Source: Anaerolineaceae bacterium UBA3924
GTDB taxonomy: Bacteria; Chloroflexota; Anaerolineae; Anaerolineales; Anaerolineaceae
Reading direction: 5' to 3'
DNA: 54,305 nucleotides
Assembly (NCBI GenBank): GCA_002385985.1
Contig: DGEO01000017.1
Coordinates: 38,463-92,767 of the forward strand
Each line of letters starts with the position of its first letter. The first letter of the stretch is position 1. Of the stretch, positions 32,986 to 41,878 are shown piece by piece. The position numbers and the translations under genes are program-made. The notes under the pieces are model-generated. The model was given only the letters and a program-made list of their open reading frames with translations, had not been told where the DNA came from and did not search any database.

Positions 32986-35292
32986 TCAGTTGTTGAACAG
33001 GCGCTGGTTGAGGATGCGGGCAAAGCGTTCCTCCGCATCCGTCACGGCGCCGTGCTGGCAGTTGGTCAGGCGCAGCACCAGCCGGCCGTCCGGCTTCAGA
33101 CACAGTCCGGGGGCGTAACCGGCCTCTTCGGCCAGGGCGCCCACCCGTCCGGCCAGGGCCAGGGCCAGGGTGAAGTTGCCCGCTTCGAAGGAGCGCACCA
33201 GCGCGCCGCCCTCCAGCTGCCAGCCGGGCAGGGTGGCCAGGGCCTGCTGCAGGGCTTCGTCATCCAGCGGGCAGGGCTGCAGCCGCTCGGGCTGCACGTA
33301 GCGGTCGAACCAGGTGACGATCTCGTACAGGCGGCGCACACGGTGGCGCGGCTCACCCGAGCGCGACAGCTCGTGGCCCTCGCGCGGGAAGCGCACCATG
33401 ACCGCGTCGCGGTTGCCGTAGCGGCGCAGGTAGGCGAAGAAGGTTTCGGCCTGGCTGATGGGTACGCGGTAGTCCAGCTCGGAGTGCAGGATCTTGAGCG
33501 GGGTGGTGACTTTTTCGGCGTAGGCCGCCGGGGAGTACTCCCACAGCTCCATGAGCGTCTCGGGGCGGGGGATGCCGTTGTGGTACCACTCGACGGACTC
33601 GGGGATGTCGCCCGAGCCGAACATGTTCAGCTCGTCGTACACACCGCGCTGCGAGACAGCCGCCTTGAAGCGGTCGGTGTGCCCGACGATCCAGCCGGTC
33701 AGGAAGCCGCCGTAGGAGCCGCCGGTGACGGTCAGGCGCTCAGGGTCGGCGGCCGGTTCCATGGCCAGGGCCTGGTCCAGGCCGGTCATGATATCGGCCA
33801 TGTCGGTGTAGCCACCGTTGCCGCGAATGCGCTGGAAGTGGGCGCCGTACCCGGCCGAGCCGCGCGGGTTGCAGAAGAAGACAAAATAGCCGCGCGAGGT
33901 CAGCACCTGGAACTCGTGCCAGAAGGAGTCACCCCACATGATCTGCGGGCCGCCGTGGATTTCCACCGCCAGCGGGTAGCGTTTGGCGGGGTCGAAATTG
34001 CGCGGGCGGAAGATCCAGCCCTGCACCTGCACGTCGTCCGCGCCGGTGTACCAGAAGGTCTGCGGGTCGCTGAGGAAGTGGGTGGATTCCCATTCACGGT
34101 TGAAGGCGGTCAGCTGGCGCTCCTGGCCGGCCTCAAGGTCGAGCACGAACAGCTCGCTCACCAGGGTGGGGGAGGTGAGGGTGAAGGCCACCTTCCGCCC
34201 GTCCTGGCTGACGGAGAAGGACTGCACCATGCGCCGGCCGGAGACCAGCGTCTCGGGCTGGCCGCCCGTGCGGGCCAGGCGCACCAGCCGGCCCTCGCCG
34301 TGATGGTGGATGGTGGCAAAGAGGGACTGGCTGTCGGGCGCCCAGGAGAAGTCGATCACGGTCAGGTCGGCGTCGTCGCTGATGATGCGGGTCTCGCCGG
34401 TGTCCATGGAGGACACGGCGGCGTAATACGGCTCGGCGTAGGGGCTGGGCACTTTGGGAACAAAGGCGTGGGCCACCCACTGGCCGTCGGGGCTGACCCG
34501 GGCCGGGCGGCCTTCTTCGGTAACTTCTGAGACCAGCACTTTTTCGGCGCCGGTTTCGATGTCAAAGCCGATGATGGAGGACCACAGCTCAAAGAATTCG
34601 TCGCCGCTGGACTGCTCGCGGTTGGAGTTGGTCACCACCATGCGGGAGTCGGGGGTCCAGTCGGGAGCGGCGTGGTGGAAATCGCCGTTGGAAAGCCGCT
34701 TCGGCGCGCCGCCGGCGGCGGGGATGATGTAGACGTGGGAATACTGGCCGTCGAAGAAGCTGGTGCCGGTGCGGTAGGGCAGTCTGGTGATGGTGCGCGG
34801 GTCGCGCAGGGATTCGCGGTGCTGGCCGGACCAGTCCAGCGCTTCGGCGCGCATGCGCGGGTCGTGCAGCTGCCCGCTGTCTTCCAGAGCGTGCTCGCCG
34901 CGGGTGGAGGACGAGTTGAAGGCGATCCAGCGGCCGTCCGGCGACCAGGCCGGGTTGACCGCGCCGCCGGGCAGGAAGGTCAGCTGGACCGGCTCGCCGC
35001 CGGTGACGGGCATCCGGTACAGCTGCGGGCGCCCGCTGCGGGCGGAGACAAATACCAGCTGGCTGCCGTCAGGCGACCAGCGAGGGGAGAAGTCCTGCTT
35101 CCCTCGGGTGAAAGGCCGGGCCGGAGCCGAGCCGTCGGCGGGGATCAGGTAAATCTGGCGGCGGTAGCAGTTTTCGTCACCGTCGGGCTGCATGCGCACG
35201 AAGGCGATGGTCTTCCCGTCCGGGCTGAAGCGCGGGTCTTCCACGGTGACCAGATCGTACAGGCTTTCCGGAACGACAGGCAGTGAAGTCAT
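32986..35292 (-). CDS. S9 prolyl-oligopeptidase fused to a degenerate PCD-like domain
   Basis: A 768-residue serine peptidase of the acylaminoacyl-peptidase type. The N-terminal 420 residues are a beta-propeller (repeats like SPDGKTIAFVR and SPDGRWIAFNS). The alpha/beta-hydrolase domain has GGSYGGFL with Ser 526, Asp about 607 in HSELDYRVP and His about 640 in REGHELS. It has no signal peptide. Beyond the usual end there are 99 more residues: TLPGWQLEGGALVRSFEAG, then LAEEAGYAPGLCLKPDG and LTNCQHGAVTDAEERFA. This order and spacing look like pterin-4a-carbinolamine dehydratase (PCD/DCoH), but the catalytic H-H-P has become Y-A-P. Peptide hydrolysis is expected; the tail may dimerise or bind a ligand. 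Confidence 0.9.
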   Translation of the reverse strand: MTSLPVVPESLYDLVTVEDPRFSPDGKTIAFVRMQPDGDENCYRRQIYLIPADGSAPARPFTRGKQDFSPRWSPDGSQLVFVSARSGRPQLYRMPVTGGEPVQLTFLPGGAVNPAWSPDGRWIAFNSSSTRGEHALEDSGQLHDPRMRAEALDWSGQHRESLRDPRTITRLPYRTGTSFFDGQYSHVYIIPAAGGAPKRLSNGDFHHAAPDWTPDSRMVVTNSNREQSSGDEFFELWSSIIGFDIETGAEKVLVSEVTEEGRPARVSPDGQWVAHAFVPKVPSPYAEPYYAAVSSMDTGETRIISDDADLTVIDFSWAPDSQSLFATIHHHGEGRLVRLARTGGQPETLVSGRRMVQSFSVSQDGRKVAFTLTSPTLVSELFVLDLEAGQERQLTAFNREWESTHFLSDPQTFWYTGADDVQVQGWIFRPRNFDPAKRYPLAVEIHGGPQIMWGDSFWHEFQVLTSRGYFVFFCNPRGSAGYGAHFQRIRGNGGYTDMADIMTGLDQALAMEPAADPERLTVTGGSYGGFLTGWIVGHTDRFKAAVSQRGVYDELNMFGSGDIPESVEWYHNGIPRPETLMELWEYSPAAYAEKVTTPLKILHSELDYRVPISQAETFFAYLRRYGNRDAVMVRFPREGHELSRSGEPRHRVRRLYEIVTWFDRYVQPERLQPCPLDDEALQQALATLPGWQLEGGALVRSFEAGNFTLALALAGRVGALAEEAGYAPGLCLKPDGRLVLRLTNCQHGAVTDAEERFARILNQRLFNN

Positions 35293-35316
35293 GAGCGGTT
35301 CCTTGTCAGCAGGTGA

Positions 35317-36240
35317 TTATTTCTTTTCCAGCAGGGTGCGCGGGTCGAGCACGTCGCGCAGCCAGTCGCCCAACAGGTTGATGCCCAGCACGGTGATGGC
35401 AATGCACAGACCGGGCAGGGTGGTCAGCCACCAGGCCTGGCGCACGTACTCGCGCCCTTCGGAGAGCATCATGCCCCAGGTGGGAGTGGTGGGCTTGACG
35501 CCCAGTCCCAGGAAGGACAGCGTGGCCTCGGAGATGATGGTGGAGGCCACGGCGAAGGAGGCGATGACGATAATGGGGCCGAGGGCGTTGGGCAGGATGT
35601 GGCGGAAGATAATGCGCATGTGCCCGGCGCCGATGGAGCGGGCGGCCTCGATGAATTCCTTTTCGCGCAGCGAGAGCACCTGACCGCGGGCCAGGCGGGC
35701 GTAGGTCACCCAGCCGGTGACGCCCAGCACCATGATCAGGTTGCGCAGGCCCGGGCCGATGACCGCCATGACGGCCATCATCAGCAGGATGAAGGGGAAG
35801 GCCAGCTGGATATCGGCCAGGCGCATGACGATGTCGTCAAACCAGCCGCCGAAGTAGCCGGTCATCAGGCCCAGCGAGACGCCGATGGCGCCGGAAATCA
35901 TCACCGAGACGATGCCCACCAGCAGCGAAACGCGCGCCCCGTAAACCAGGCGGGTGAGAATATCGCGGCCCAGGGCGTCGGTGCCCAGCAGGTGAGCCGG
36001 GTCGCTGCCTTTCAGGGGAACGGGCGGCTTCAGGCGGGTAAGCAGGTCGGTCGAGACCGGGTCGTACGGGGTCAGCACCGGGGCCAGAATGGCCGCCAGG
36101 GCCACAAGGATGATGACCGCGATGCCGAAGATGGCCGTCGGAGAATTCTTCAGGTCCGAAAGCAGGCGTGCCCGGCGACGCTGAGCGCCAGACAGGGCCA
36201 TGCTTGCGGGTGCAGCTTTGGGTGTGGTGGTTGTGGCCAA
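35317..36240 (-). CDS. Oligopeptide/dipeptide ABC permease (DppC/OppC type)
   Basis: A 307-residue membrane permease. It has an N-terminal cytoplasmic stretch, an OppC-type helix (FGIAVIILVALAAILAPVLT), the periplasmic segment HLLGTDALGRDILTRLVYGAR and the EAA loop EAARSIGAGHMRIIFRHILPN. About six helices are present. Two starts are possible: GTG 36255 lacks a ribosome site, whereas TTG 36240 has GGGAGG with a 5-base spacer; the latter is used here. It lies 12-28 bases after the other permease and 24 bases before the S9 peptidase. No ATPase gene is in the operon. Confidence 0.9.
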   Translation of the reverse strand: MATTTTPKAAPASMALSGAQRRRARLLSDLKNSPTAIFGIAVIILVALAAILAPVLTPYDPVSTDLLTRLKPPVPLKGSDPAHLLGTDALGRDILTRLVYGARVSLLVGIVSVMISGAIGVSLGLMTGYFGGWFDDIVMRLADIQLAFPFILLMMAVMAVIGPGLRNLIMVLGVTGWVTYARLARGQVLSLREKEFIEAARSIGAGHMRIIFRHILPNALGPIIVIASFAVASTIISEATLSFLGLGVKPTTPTWGMMLSEGREYVRQAWWLTTLPGLCIAITVLGINLLGDWLRDVLDPRTLLEKK

Positions 36241-36267
36241 AGGTTCCTCCCTCACTGTGCAGTACCG

Positions 36268-37194
36268 TTACTTGAGCCGGACGCGGGGGTCCAGCCAGGT
36301 GTAGGCGAAATCAACGAGTAAGTTGGCGAATACGAATATCAGCGCGAAGAGGGTCACGCAGGCCTGCAGCAGGGTCAGGTCCTTGCCGTTGATGGCGTTG
36401 ACCGTCAGCAGGCCCATGCCCGGCCAGGCGAAAATGGTTTCTACCACGATCGCGCCGCCCAGCAGGCTGCCCAGGTCCATACCGATCAGGGTGACCATCG
36501 GCAGCAGGGCGTTGCGCAGCGCGTGGACGATCAGCACGGTGCGCGGTTTTGCGCCTTTGCCGCGGGCGGTGCGGATATAGTCTTCTCCAAGAACTTCCAG
36601 CATTGAGCCGCGAATCACGCGGGTGTTGCGGGCAATGTCATAAAACGAGAGGGTCATGACCGGCAGGATCATGGAACGGACCCCCTCGTAGCGGCCCGAG
36701 ACGGGCAGCCAGCCCAGGGTGACTGCAAACAGCAGCATGAGCATCAACCCCATCCAGAAGGAGGGGGTCGACTGTCCGATCAGTGCCAGCACCATGCTGG
36801 CCCGGTCCCAGAAAGAGCCGCGGTTGACCGCGGCCACCACTCCTAAGGGTATGGAAACGATCAAGCCCAGCAGCATGGCGGAAACGGCCAGCTGCAGCGT
36901 GGCCGGAAAGCGTTCGGCGATGACCTGCCAGTTGTTCTGCTTGAACTTCATCGAGGTGCCAAAGTCACCACGCACGGCTTTGCCCAGCCAGTCCAGATAC
37001 TGCACAATCACCGGACGGTCGAAGCCCATCCGGTGGCGAAACTCCTGGATATCCTCCTGGGTCATGCCGCGCATATTTCCGATTAGCACATAGGTGGGGT
37101 CTCCGGCCAAAAAGTTGATGCTAAACGCGGCGACGGTCACACCCAGAACAACAATGATTGCCTGCAGGAGCCGGCGGATGATATATTGGGTCAT
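36268..37194 (-). CDS. Oligopeptide/dipeptide ABC permease (DppB/OppB type)
   Basis: A 308-residue permease with six helices. The first is IIRRLLQAIIVVLGVTVAAF, as in OppB. The cytoplasmic coupling segment is GEDYIRTARGKGAKPRTVLI with the EAA-type sequence, then VHALRNALLPMVTLIG. PGDPTYVL appears as AGDPTYVLIG, and a G-D-F-G-T-S motif (RGDFGTSMKF) follows. It works with the OppC-type partner. A hairpin (37211-37236) between it and the binding-protein gene could set lower permease expression. Confidence 0.92.
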   Translation of the reverse strand: MTQYIIRRLLQAIIVVLGVTVAAFSINFLAGDPTYVLIGNMRGMTQEDIQEFRHRMGFDRPVIVQYLDWLGKAVRGDFGTSMKFKQNNWQVIAERFPATLQLAVSAMLLGLIVSIPLGVVAAVNRGSFWDRASMVLALIGQSTPSFWMGLMLMLLFAVTLGWLPVSGRYEGVRSMILPVMTLSFYDIARNTRVIRGSMLEVLGEDYIRTARGKGAKPRTVLIVHALRNALLPMVTLIGMDLGSLLGGAIVVETIFAWPGMGLLTVNAINGKDLTLLQACVTLFALIFVFANLLVDFAYTWLDPRVRLK

Positions 37195-37210
37195 CTTGCC
37201 CTCCGTAGAG

Positions 37211-37236
37211 GGGGACGGCGCCGAAGCGCCGTCCCC
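37211..37236 (-). terminator. Intra-operon hairpin after the binding-protein gene
   Basis: GGGGACGGCGC (37211-37221) pairs perfectly with GCGCCGTCCCC (37226-37236) around CGAA, a GNRA-like stable loop. No T-run follows leftward. Such hairpins often stabilise binding-protein mRNA or partly terminate before permease genes. Confidence 0.7.
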
Positions 37237-37259
37237 GGTAGCGATTCAAAAACGATAAT

Positions 37260-38948
37260 CTATTTGTATTTGACAGCGCCGTACATCAGGGCGCGGCCAG
37301 CCGGGTTGGGCGACCAATCCAGGTCGTTGTTGATACCCCAGACGCCAATCATGACGTAGAGGGGGATCTGCGGAGCGTCAGCGTAGATGATGTCCTGCAG
37401 CTGGTAGATCAGCTCGCGGCGGGTCTCGACGTCAAACTCGGTCAGCAGCTGGGCGTAGACCTCTTCGAACTCATCGTTGCGCCAGCGGCCGTAGTTGCTG
37501 GCGGAGTCGGCAGCCAGGTCAGAGAGATCGCCCTGACCTTCGTAGCTGGTGCAGGAGCCGATCATGAACATGTCATCCACTTCGCGCTTGTCCAGCTTCT
37601 CGAAGGCGGCGGCGGATTCCAGGTAGTAGGGTTCAGCCTTGAAGCCAGCCTTGTTCAGCTGGTCCACCAGGGAGAGCAGGATCTCGTAGCGCTCGCTGGA
37701 CTGGGCGTAGTAGACCATGATGGACGGGGCCAGCTCCTGGCCGTCTTTCTCCCAGTAACCGGCGGCGTTCTTGGTCCAGCCGGAGGCGGTCATCAGTTCG
37801 TCCACCTTGGCGAGGTCGTAGGGATACGGCTCGAGGGCTTCGTTGCGCCACGGCTTGTTGATGTGCACCGCCAGGCGCGGGGCGTTGCCCTGGAAGAAGG
37901 CCTGGTTGATGGTGTCCCAGTCAATGGCGTGGTTCATGGCCAGGCGGACATTGACGTCGGAGTAGATGGGGGACTCGTGGTTGAAGCCCAGGTACATGCG
38001 GCAGCCGTTGATCATGGCCTTGGCGGAAGCGTTCGGCATGGCGTTGATGGTGCTCAGCTGCGCCATGGGAACGTTCTGGATCACATCCACGCCGCCGGTT
38101 TCCAGCTCGGCCACGCGGGTGGAGGCCTCGGGGATGGCGCGGTAGATCAGGGTCTTGAAGGCGGCCGGGCCTTCCCAGTAACCGTCATAGCGCTCGAGCA
38201 CCACGCGGTCGTCCTTGGTGAAGGAGACGAACTTGAAGGGACCGGAGCCCATGATGGTCTCGGCGGCAGCCTGCTCGGGGGTCAGGGTCTCGTAGACGTG
38301 CTTGGGCAGGATGTTGATCTCTTCGATGGTGTAGAGCAGGGCCGGGACGGGAACTCTGGTGTAGACCTCGATGGTGTAGGGGTCCACCACCACGGCTTTG
38401 TCGAAGTTGAACTGGGTGTTCAGGTAGTTGGTGTTGCCGATGTTGTAGGGGTCTTCCTGCATGCGCTCGAAGGTGTACTTGACGTCTTCGGCGGTCAGCG
38501 GGGTGCCGTCCCAGAAGGTGACGTCATCGCGCAGGTGGAAGGTCCACACCAGGCCGTCCTCGCTCACTTCCCAGTTGGTGGCCACAGAGGGCTGCAGGGT
38601 GACGTTGTCATCCAGAGTCACCAGGGTGGAGTGCATCATCTCGAAAATGCCGGCGGCATTCAGGGACGAGTTGGTCATATAGTCCAGGTTCTCGATGATG
38701 GTCTCCAGGGCCACGGTCACGGTAGCATCCGGGTCGGCGACCTTTTCGGTCTCTGCCGGGGCCGCAGTCTCCTCGGTGGCCGGAGGCTGAGTGGCGGCAG
38801 GGGAGGTCGGCTGGACGGAGCCCAGCGTGGGGTTGAAATCGATGATTTCCGTCGTCGGTTCGGGCGTGGCCGGGGCGGCCGGCTGGCAGGCAGCCAGGAT
38901 CATGCTGAGCATGATCACTACGGCTAAGAAGGGAGACATCTTTTTCAT
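37260..38948 (-). CDS. Family-5 solute-binding lipoprotein (oligopeptide/nickel type)
   Basis: A 562-residue lipoprotein. The signal peptide ends in a lipobox (LSMILAAC, Cys at about 21), then a Pro/Thr/Glu linker to about 75. The mature domain has the SBP_bac_5 pattern: LEDNVTLQPSVATNWEVS-like start, DGLVWTFHLRDDVTFWDGTP, LTAEDVKYTFER, HINKPWRNEALEPYPYD and the ending PLYVMIGVWGINNDL. It would capture peptides or similar amide-rich solutes for the two downstream permeases. GAGGAAGCT precedes ATG 38948. It is separated by 99 bases from TldE, the largest gap but one in the gene string, so an internal promoter is possible. Confidence 0.94.
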   Translation of the reverse strand: MKKMSPFLAVVIMLSMILAACQPAAPATPEPTTEIIDFNPTLGSVQPTSPAATQPPATEETAAPAETEKVADPDATVTVALETIIENLDYMTNSSLNAAGIFEMMHSTLVTLDDNVTLQPSVATNWEVSEDGLVWTFHLRDDVTFWDGTPLTAEDVKYTFERMQEDPYNIGNTNYLNTQFNFDKAVVVDPYTIEVYTRVPVPALLYTIEEINILPKHVYETLTPEQAAAETIMGSGPFKFVSFTKDDRVVLERYDGYWEGPAAFKTLIYRAIPEASTRVAELETGGVDVIQNVPMAQLSTINAMPNASAKAMINGCRMYLGFNHESPIYSDVNVRLAMNHAIDWDTINQAFFQGNAPRLAVHINKPWRNEALEPYPYDLAKVDELMTASGWTKNAAGYWEKDGQELAPSIMVYYAQSSERYEILLSLVDQLNKAGFKAEPYYLESAAAFEKLDKREVDDMFMIGSCTSYEGQGDLSDLAADSASNYGRWRNDEFEEVYAQLLTEFDVETRRELIYQLQDIIYADAPQIPLYVMIGVWGINNDLDWSPNPAGRALMYGAVKYK

Positions 38949-39047
38949 AGCTTCCTCACATTGCTTACTGAAATGGGTGGTTTGAAATTGTGGCGGATAT
39001 GGTGAAGTGCATGATTAATCGTTGTAGGTCACCTCCCTGGCAGGGAT

Positions 39048-40415
39048 TTAGAAGGACGAGGAACCGGTAATGGTAAAACGGGGCAATTTCAACGCGGGGA
39101 CACAGGCACTACCGGTATACTGCTCAGCCAGGTGCAGGTCTTTGCCGACCATCTCAACCTGGCGGAAAGCCTCAGCGATGCTCTGGGTGAAGCGCAGGTT
39201 GTTCAGCGCGCGGGTGATTTTGCCGTTTTCGATCAGGAACGTGCCGTCCCGGGTCATGCCGGTGACGATGGTCTTGCCGAAGTGCACCTCGCGCACATAC
39301 CAGAGGTGGTTGATGAAGATGCCGCGCTCGGTGGAGGCGATCATTTCCTCCAGCGAGGCTGTGCCGGGGGCCATGTAGAGGTGCTCGGGCAGCGGGCTGG
39401 AGTAGTAGCGGTCGCGCAGCGGCGAGAGGGCGTGCCCGGTGGAGGCGCGGCCCTCGCGGGCGGCGGTGAACGAGTCGTAGACCACGTCTCCGGCGATGCC
39501 GTCACGGATGATGTCCACGCGCTGCTTGGGGCGGCCTTCCCAGTCGAAGGGGATGCCGTAGCCGGCGCCGTCCAGGGCGTCGTCCCAGATGGAGAGCTTC
39601 GGGTCCAGCACGAGCTGGCCGCGGCGCCCGGTCAGGAAGGACTGGCGGCTCTGCACCGCGCGGGCGTGGAAGCCCATCCAGGACAGGTAGTAGAGCAGCA
39701 GCCCCACCGCTTCGGCGGAGAGCACCACGGTGTACTCACCCGGCGGCAGCGGCTCGGGATCGTGGTTGAGGGCGGAGATCTGCGCGGCGCGCTCGCCCAG
39801 CTCTTCCGGGTTCAGCGCCGAGAAGTCGCGCCCGTATTTTTCGGCGTAGCCGGTGCCGAAGCCGGCCTGCCCGGGGCGGTTGACCACGGTCAGCCCGTGG
39901 CTGCGGGTTTCCATCTGGTAGGCGGCCTGGCCGTGGCTGGTGGCCACCGCCGTGACGTACACGCCGTTGGAGATGGCCCCGGCGGCCTCGAAGCCGCTCC
40001 TGCCGGCGGCGCCGATCAGGCGGGCGGCGTAATCGGCGCGCTCCTCCGGGCCGGCTGCGGCGGTGGCCTCGACGTAGACCGGCCCGCGGACCTCGTCCAG
40101 CGGAGCGGGGCGGGCAAAGCCGCAGAAGTCGGGGTTGGGCTCGGTGAGGTCAGCCATGGCCACGGCCTGCTCGACGGCGGCGCGGATGCCCTCCGGGTCG
40201 AGCTGGTTGGTGGCGCAGGCGCCCAGCCGCTGGCCGCGGGCCACGCGGATGGACAGGATGGCGTCCTCTTCGCTCATGTTCTGGTGGATGATGCTGCCGG
40301 CGAAGCGCGTCAGGCCGTAGTTCTGGGCCGTAAACACAGCTTCCGCCTCGTCCGCGGCGGCCTGCCGCAGGGCCTGCTGCAGGAGATCCAGGATGGTCTG
40401 GCGGGTCCAGTTCAT
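39048..40415 (-). CDS. TldE/PmbA-type subunit of a TldD/TldE protease
   Basis: A 455-residue protein of the PmbA/TldD family without the metal motif H-E-x-x-x-H; this marks the TldE-like partner. The N-terminal domain starts LDLLQQALRQAAADEAEAVF, then GLTRFAGSIIHQNMSEEDAI; the middle has GSARVSGR-like EKYGRDFSALNPEE, and the C-terminal domain shows RDGIAGDVVYDSFTAAREGR. ISTERGIFINHLWY (here ASTERGIFINHLWYVREV) and ENGKITRALNNLRFTQS close it. AGGAGG sits 4 bases before ATG 40415. It directly follows TldD after 8 bases, giving a heterodimeric protease able to degrade unfolded or modified peptides. Confidence 0.92.
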   Translation of the reverse strand: MNWTRQTILDLLQQALRQAAADEAEAVFTAQNYGLTRFAGSIIHQNMSEEDAILSIRVARGQRLGACATNQLDPEGIRAAVEQAVAMADLTEPNPDFCGFARPAPLDEVRGPVYVEATAAAGPEERADYAARLIGAAGRSGFEAAGAISNGVYVTAVATSHGQAAYQMETRSHGLTVVNRPGQAGFGTGYAEKYGRDFSALNPEELGERAAQISALNHDPEPLPPGEYTVVLSAEAVGLLLYYLSWMGFHARAVQSRQSFLTGRRGQLVLDPKLSIWDDALDGAGYGIPFDWEGRPKQRVDIIRDGIAGDVVYDSFTAAREGRASTGHALSPLRDRYYSSPLPEHLYMAPGTASLEEMIASTERGIFINHLWYVREVHFGKTIVTGMTRDGTFLIENGKITRALNNLRFTQSIAEAFRQVEMVGKDLHLAEQYTGSACVPALKLPRFTITGSSSF

Positions 40416-40423
40416 GTTTCCTC

Positions 40424-41851
40424 CTAACCGACCTGGATGTTCTGGAAGCGGGCCGGGGCGGTGCCGTGGCCCAGGTGCACGATCTGACCCGGCTCGCCCT
40501 TGCCGCACACGGGGATGCCCCACAGGTGCCACTCGTCCGGGCCGGCGACCGCGTCGCAGGCGTTCCAGAACTCGGGGGTCATGCCGCTGAAGCGGGCGTT
40601 CTTAACCATGTCGCCCAGCCGGCCGCTGCGGATTTCCCAGGCGATTTCCGGGCTGAAGGTGAAGTTGAGCCGCTTGTCGTCGATGCTGTAGGTGTTGACG
40701 GTCTTCATATACAGGCCGCGGTCGGTGGTGGCGATCATTTCCTCCAGCGAGGAATCGCCCGGCTCCAGGTTGACGTTGGTCATGCGGATCAGCGGGGTGC
40801 GCTGCCAGCCGTCGGCGCGCATGTTCCCGGTGACCGGCAGGCCCAGCTGCGCGGCGGTCTCGCGGCTGGTCAGGTAGTTGACCAGCACGCCGCGGTCGAT
40901 CAGCACGGTGCGCCGGGCCGGGGCGCCTTCGTCGTCGTACCCGAAGGTGGACAGGCCGTGCGGCAGGGTGGCGTCGGCGGTGATGGTCACCTGCGGCGAA
41001 CCGTAGCGCAGCCTGCCCAGCTTTTCGGGCGTGGCGAAGGAAGTGCCGGCGTAGCTGGCTTCGCTGCCCAGCACGCGGTCCAGCTCCAGGGCGTGGCCGA
41101 TGCTCTCGTGGACCATCAGAGTAAGCATGGAGCCGTCGATGATCAGGGTGGTGGGACCTGGCTCGGCTTCTCTGGCGCTCAGCAGGGCCACGGCTTCCTC
41201 AGCGCACTGCCGCGCGCCGCCGGGCAGGTCCAGCCCGAGCACGTACTCATACCCGGCGGAGCCGTAGTCGCCCTGGAAGGAGGCCGGGTAGGAGCGATGC
41301 TGCACCTCGTTCCCGTCCGCTGCCAGGGCGACCAGGCCGGCCCCGCACTCGGTGATGGATTGTTCGATCAGCGAGCCTTCGCTGGAAGCGAAGAGCTGGT
41401 GAGTGTAGTAGACTCCCATGCTGCCCTTGCGCTGGGTGACGCCCGGCACGCGGGCCATCTCAGCGTCGGCGGCCATGAGCAGGTCCACCCGCTCGGCGAT
41501 GGACACGCCGCGGGGATCGATGCGCACCGGCGTGCACCAGCGGTCCCGCACCACGGGGATGGGGGCCAGCTCGACCGGAGCGCGCCGGGTGCGCGCGCTG
41601 GCGCGGGCGATGGCCACTGCCTGCGCGACCACTTCCTTCGCACGCGACAGGTCGGAGCTGCCGGCGAAACCCCAGGCGCCGTCCACGATCACCCGCACGC
41701 CCAGGCCCCGGCTGGAGTGGTTGAGCAGCTCTTCGAGCTTGCCCGACCACACGCTGATCAGCTCGCTGGAGCGTTCGACCAGCCGGACGTCGGCGTAGGT
41801 GGCGCCCATATCGGTCGCCAGGGCAACCAGGTCTTCAATCCATTGGCTCAA
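40424..41851 (-). CDS. tldD: TldD-type zinc metalloprotease subunit
   Basis: A 475-residue catalytic subunit. The zinc motif HESIGH (His 248, Glu 249, His 253) matches H-E-x-x-x-H of TldD. LEELLNHSSRGLGVRVIVDG and GSMGVYYTHQLFASSEG are typical of the N-terminal part; the C-terminal part has GALVDRGVL-like TVLIDRGVLVNYLTSRETA and the Cys-rich end WHLWGIPVCGKGEPGQIVHL. The start is TTG 41851. The TldD/TldE complex cleaves unfolded peptides, including peptide antibiotics and toxins, in bacteria. Here it is embedded in an operon with an amidohydrolase and an oligopeptide uptake system. Confidence 0.93.
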   Translation of the reverse strand: MSQWIEDLVALATDMGATYADVRLVERSSELISVWSGKLEELLNHSSRGLGVRVIVDGAWGFAGSSDLSRAKEVVAQAVAIARASARTRRAPVELAPIPVVRDRWCTPVRIDPRGVSIAERVDLLMAADAEMARVPGVTQRKGSMGVYYTHQLFASSEGSLIEQSITECGAGLVALAADGNEVQHRSYPASFQGDYGSAGYEYVLGLDLPGGARQCAEEAVALLSAREAEPGPTTLIIDGSMLTLMVHESIGHALELDRVLGSEASYAGTSFATPEKLGRLRYGSPQVTITADATLPHGLSTFGYDDEGAPARRTVLIDRGVLVNYLTSRETAAQLGLPVTGNMRADGWQRTPLIRMTNVNLEPGDSSLEEMIATTDRGLYMKTVNTYSIDDKRLNFTFSPEIAWEIRSGRLGDMVKNARFSGMTPEFWNACDAVAGPDEWHLWGIPVCGKGEPGQIVHLGHGTAPARFQNIQVG

Positions 41852-41878
41852 TCGGGGCCTTCTTTCTCCGCCGGCCGG

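Noticed and set aside
32698..34530. 610-codon plus-strand open frame
   Set aside because: Antisense to the 2-hydroxyacid dehydrogenase and the S9 peptidase; a GC-codon shadow.
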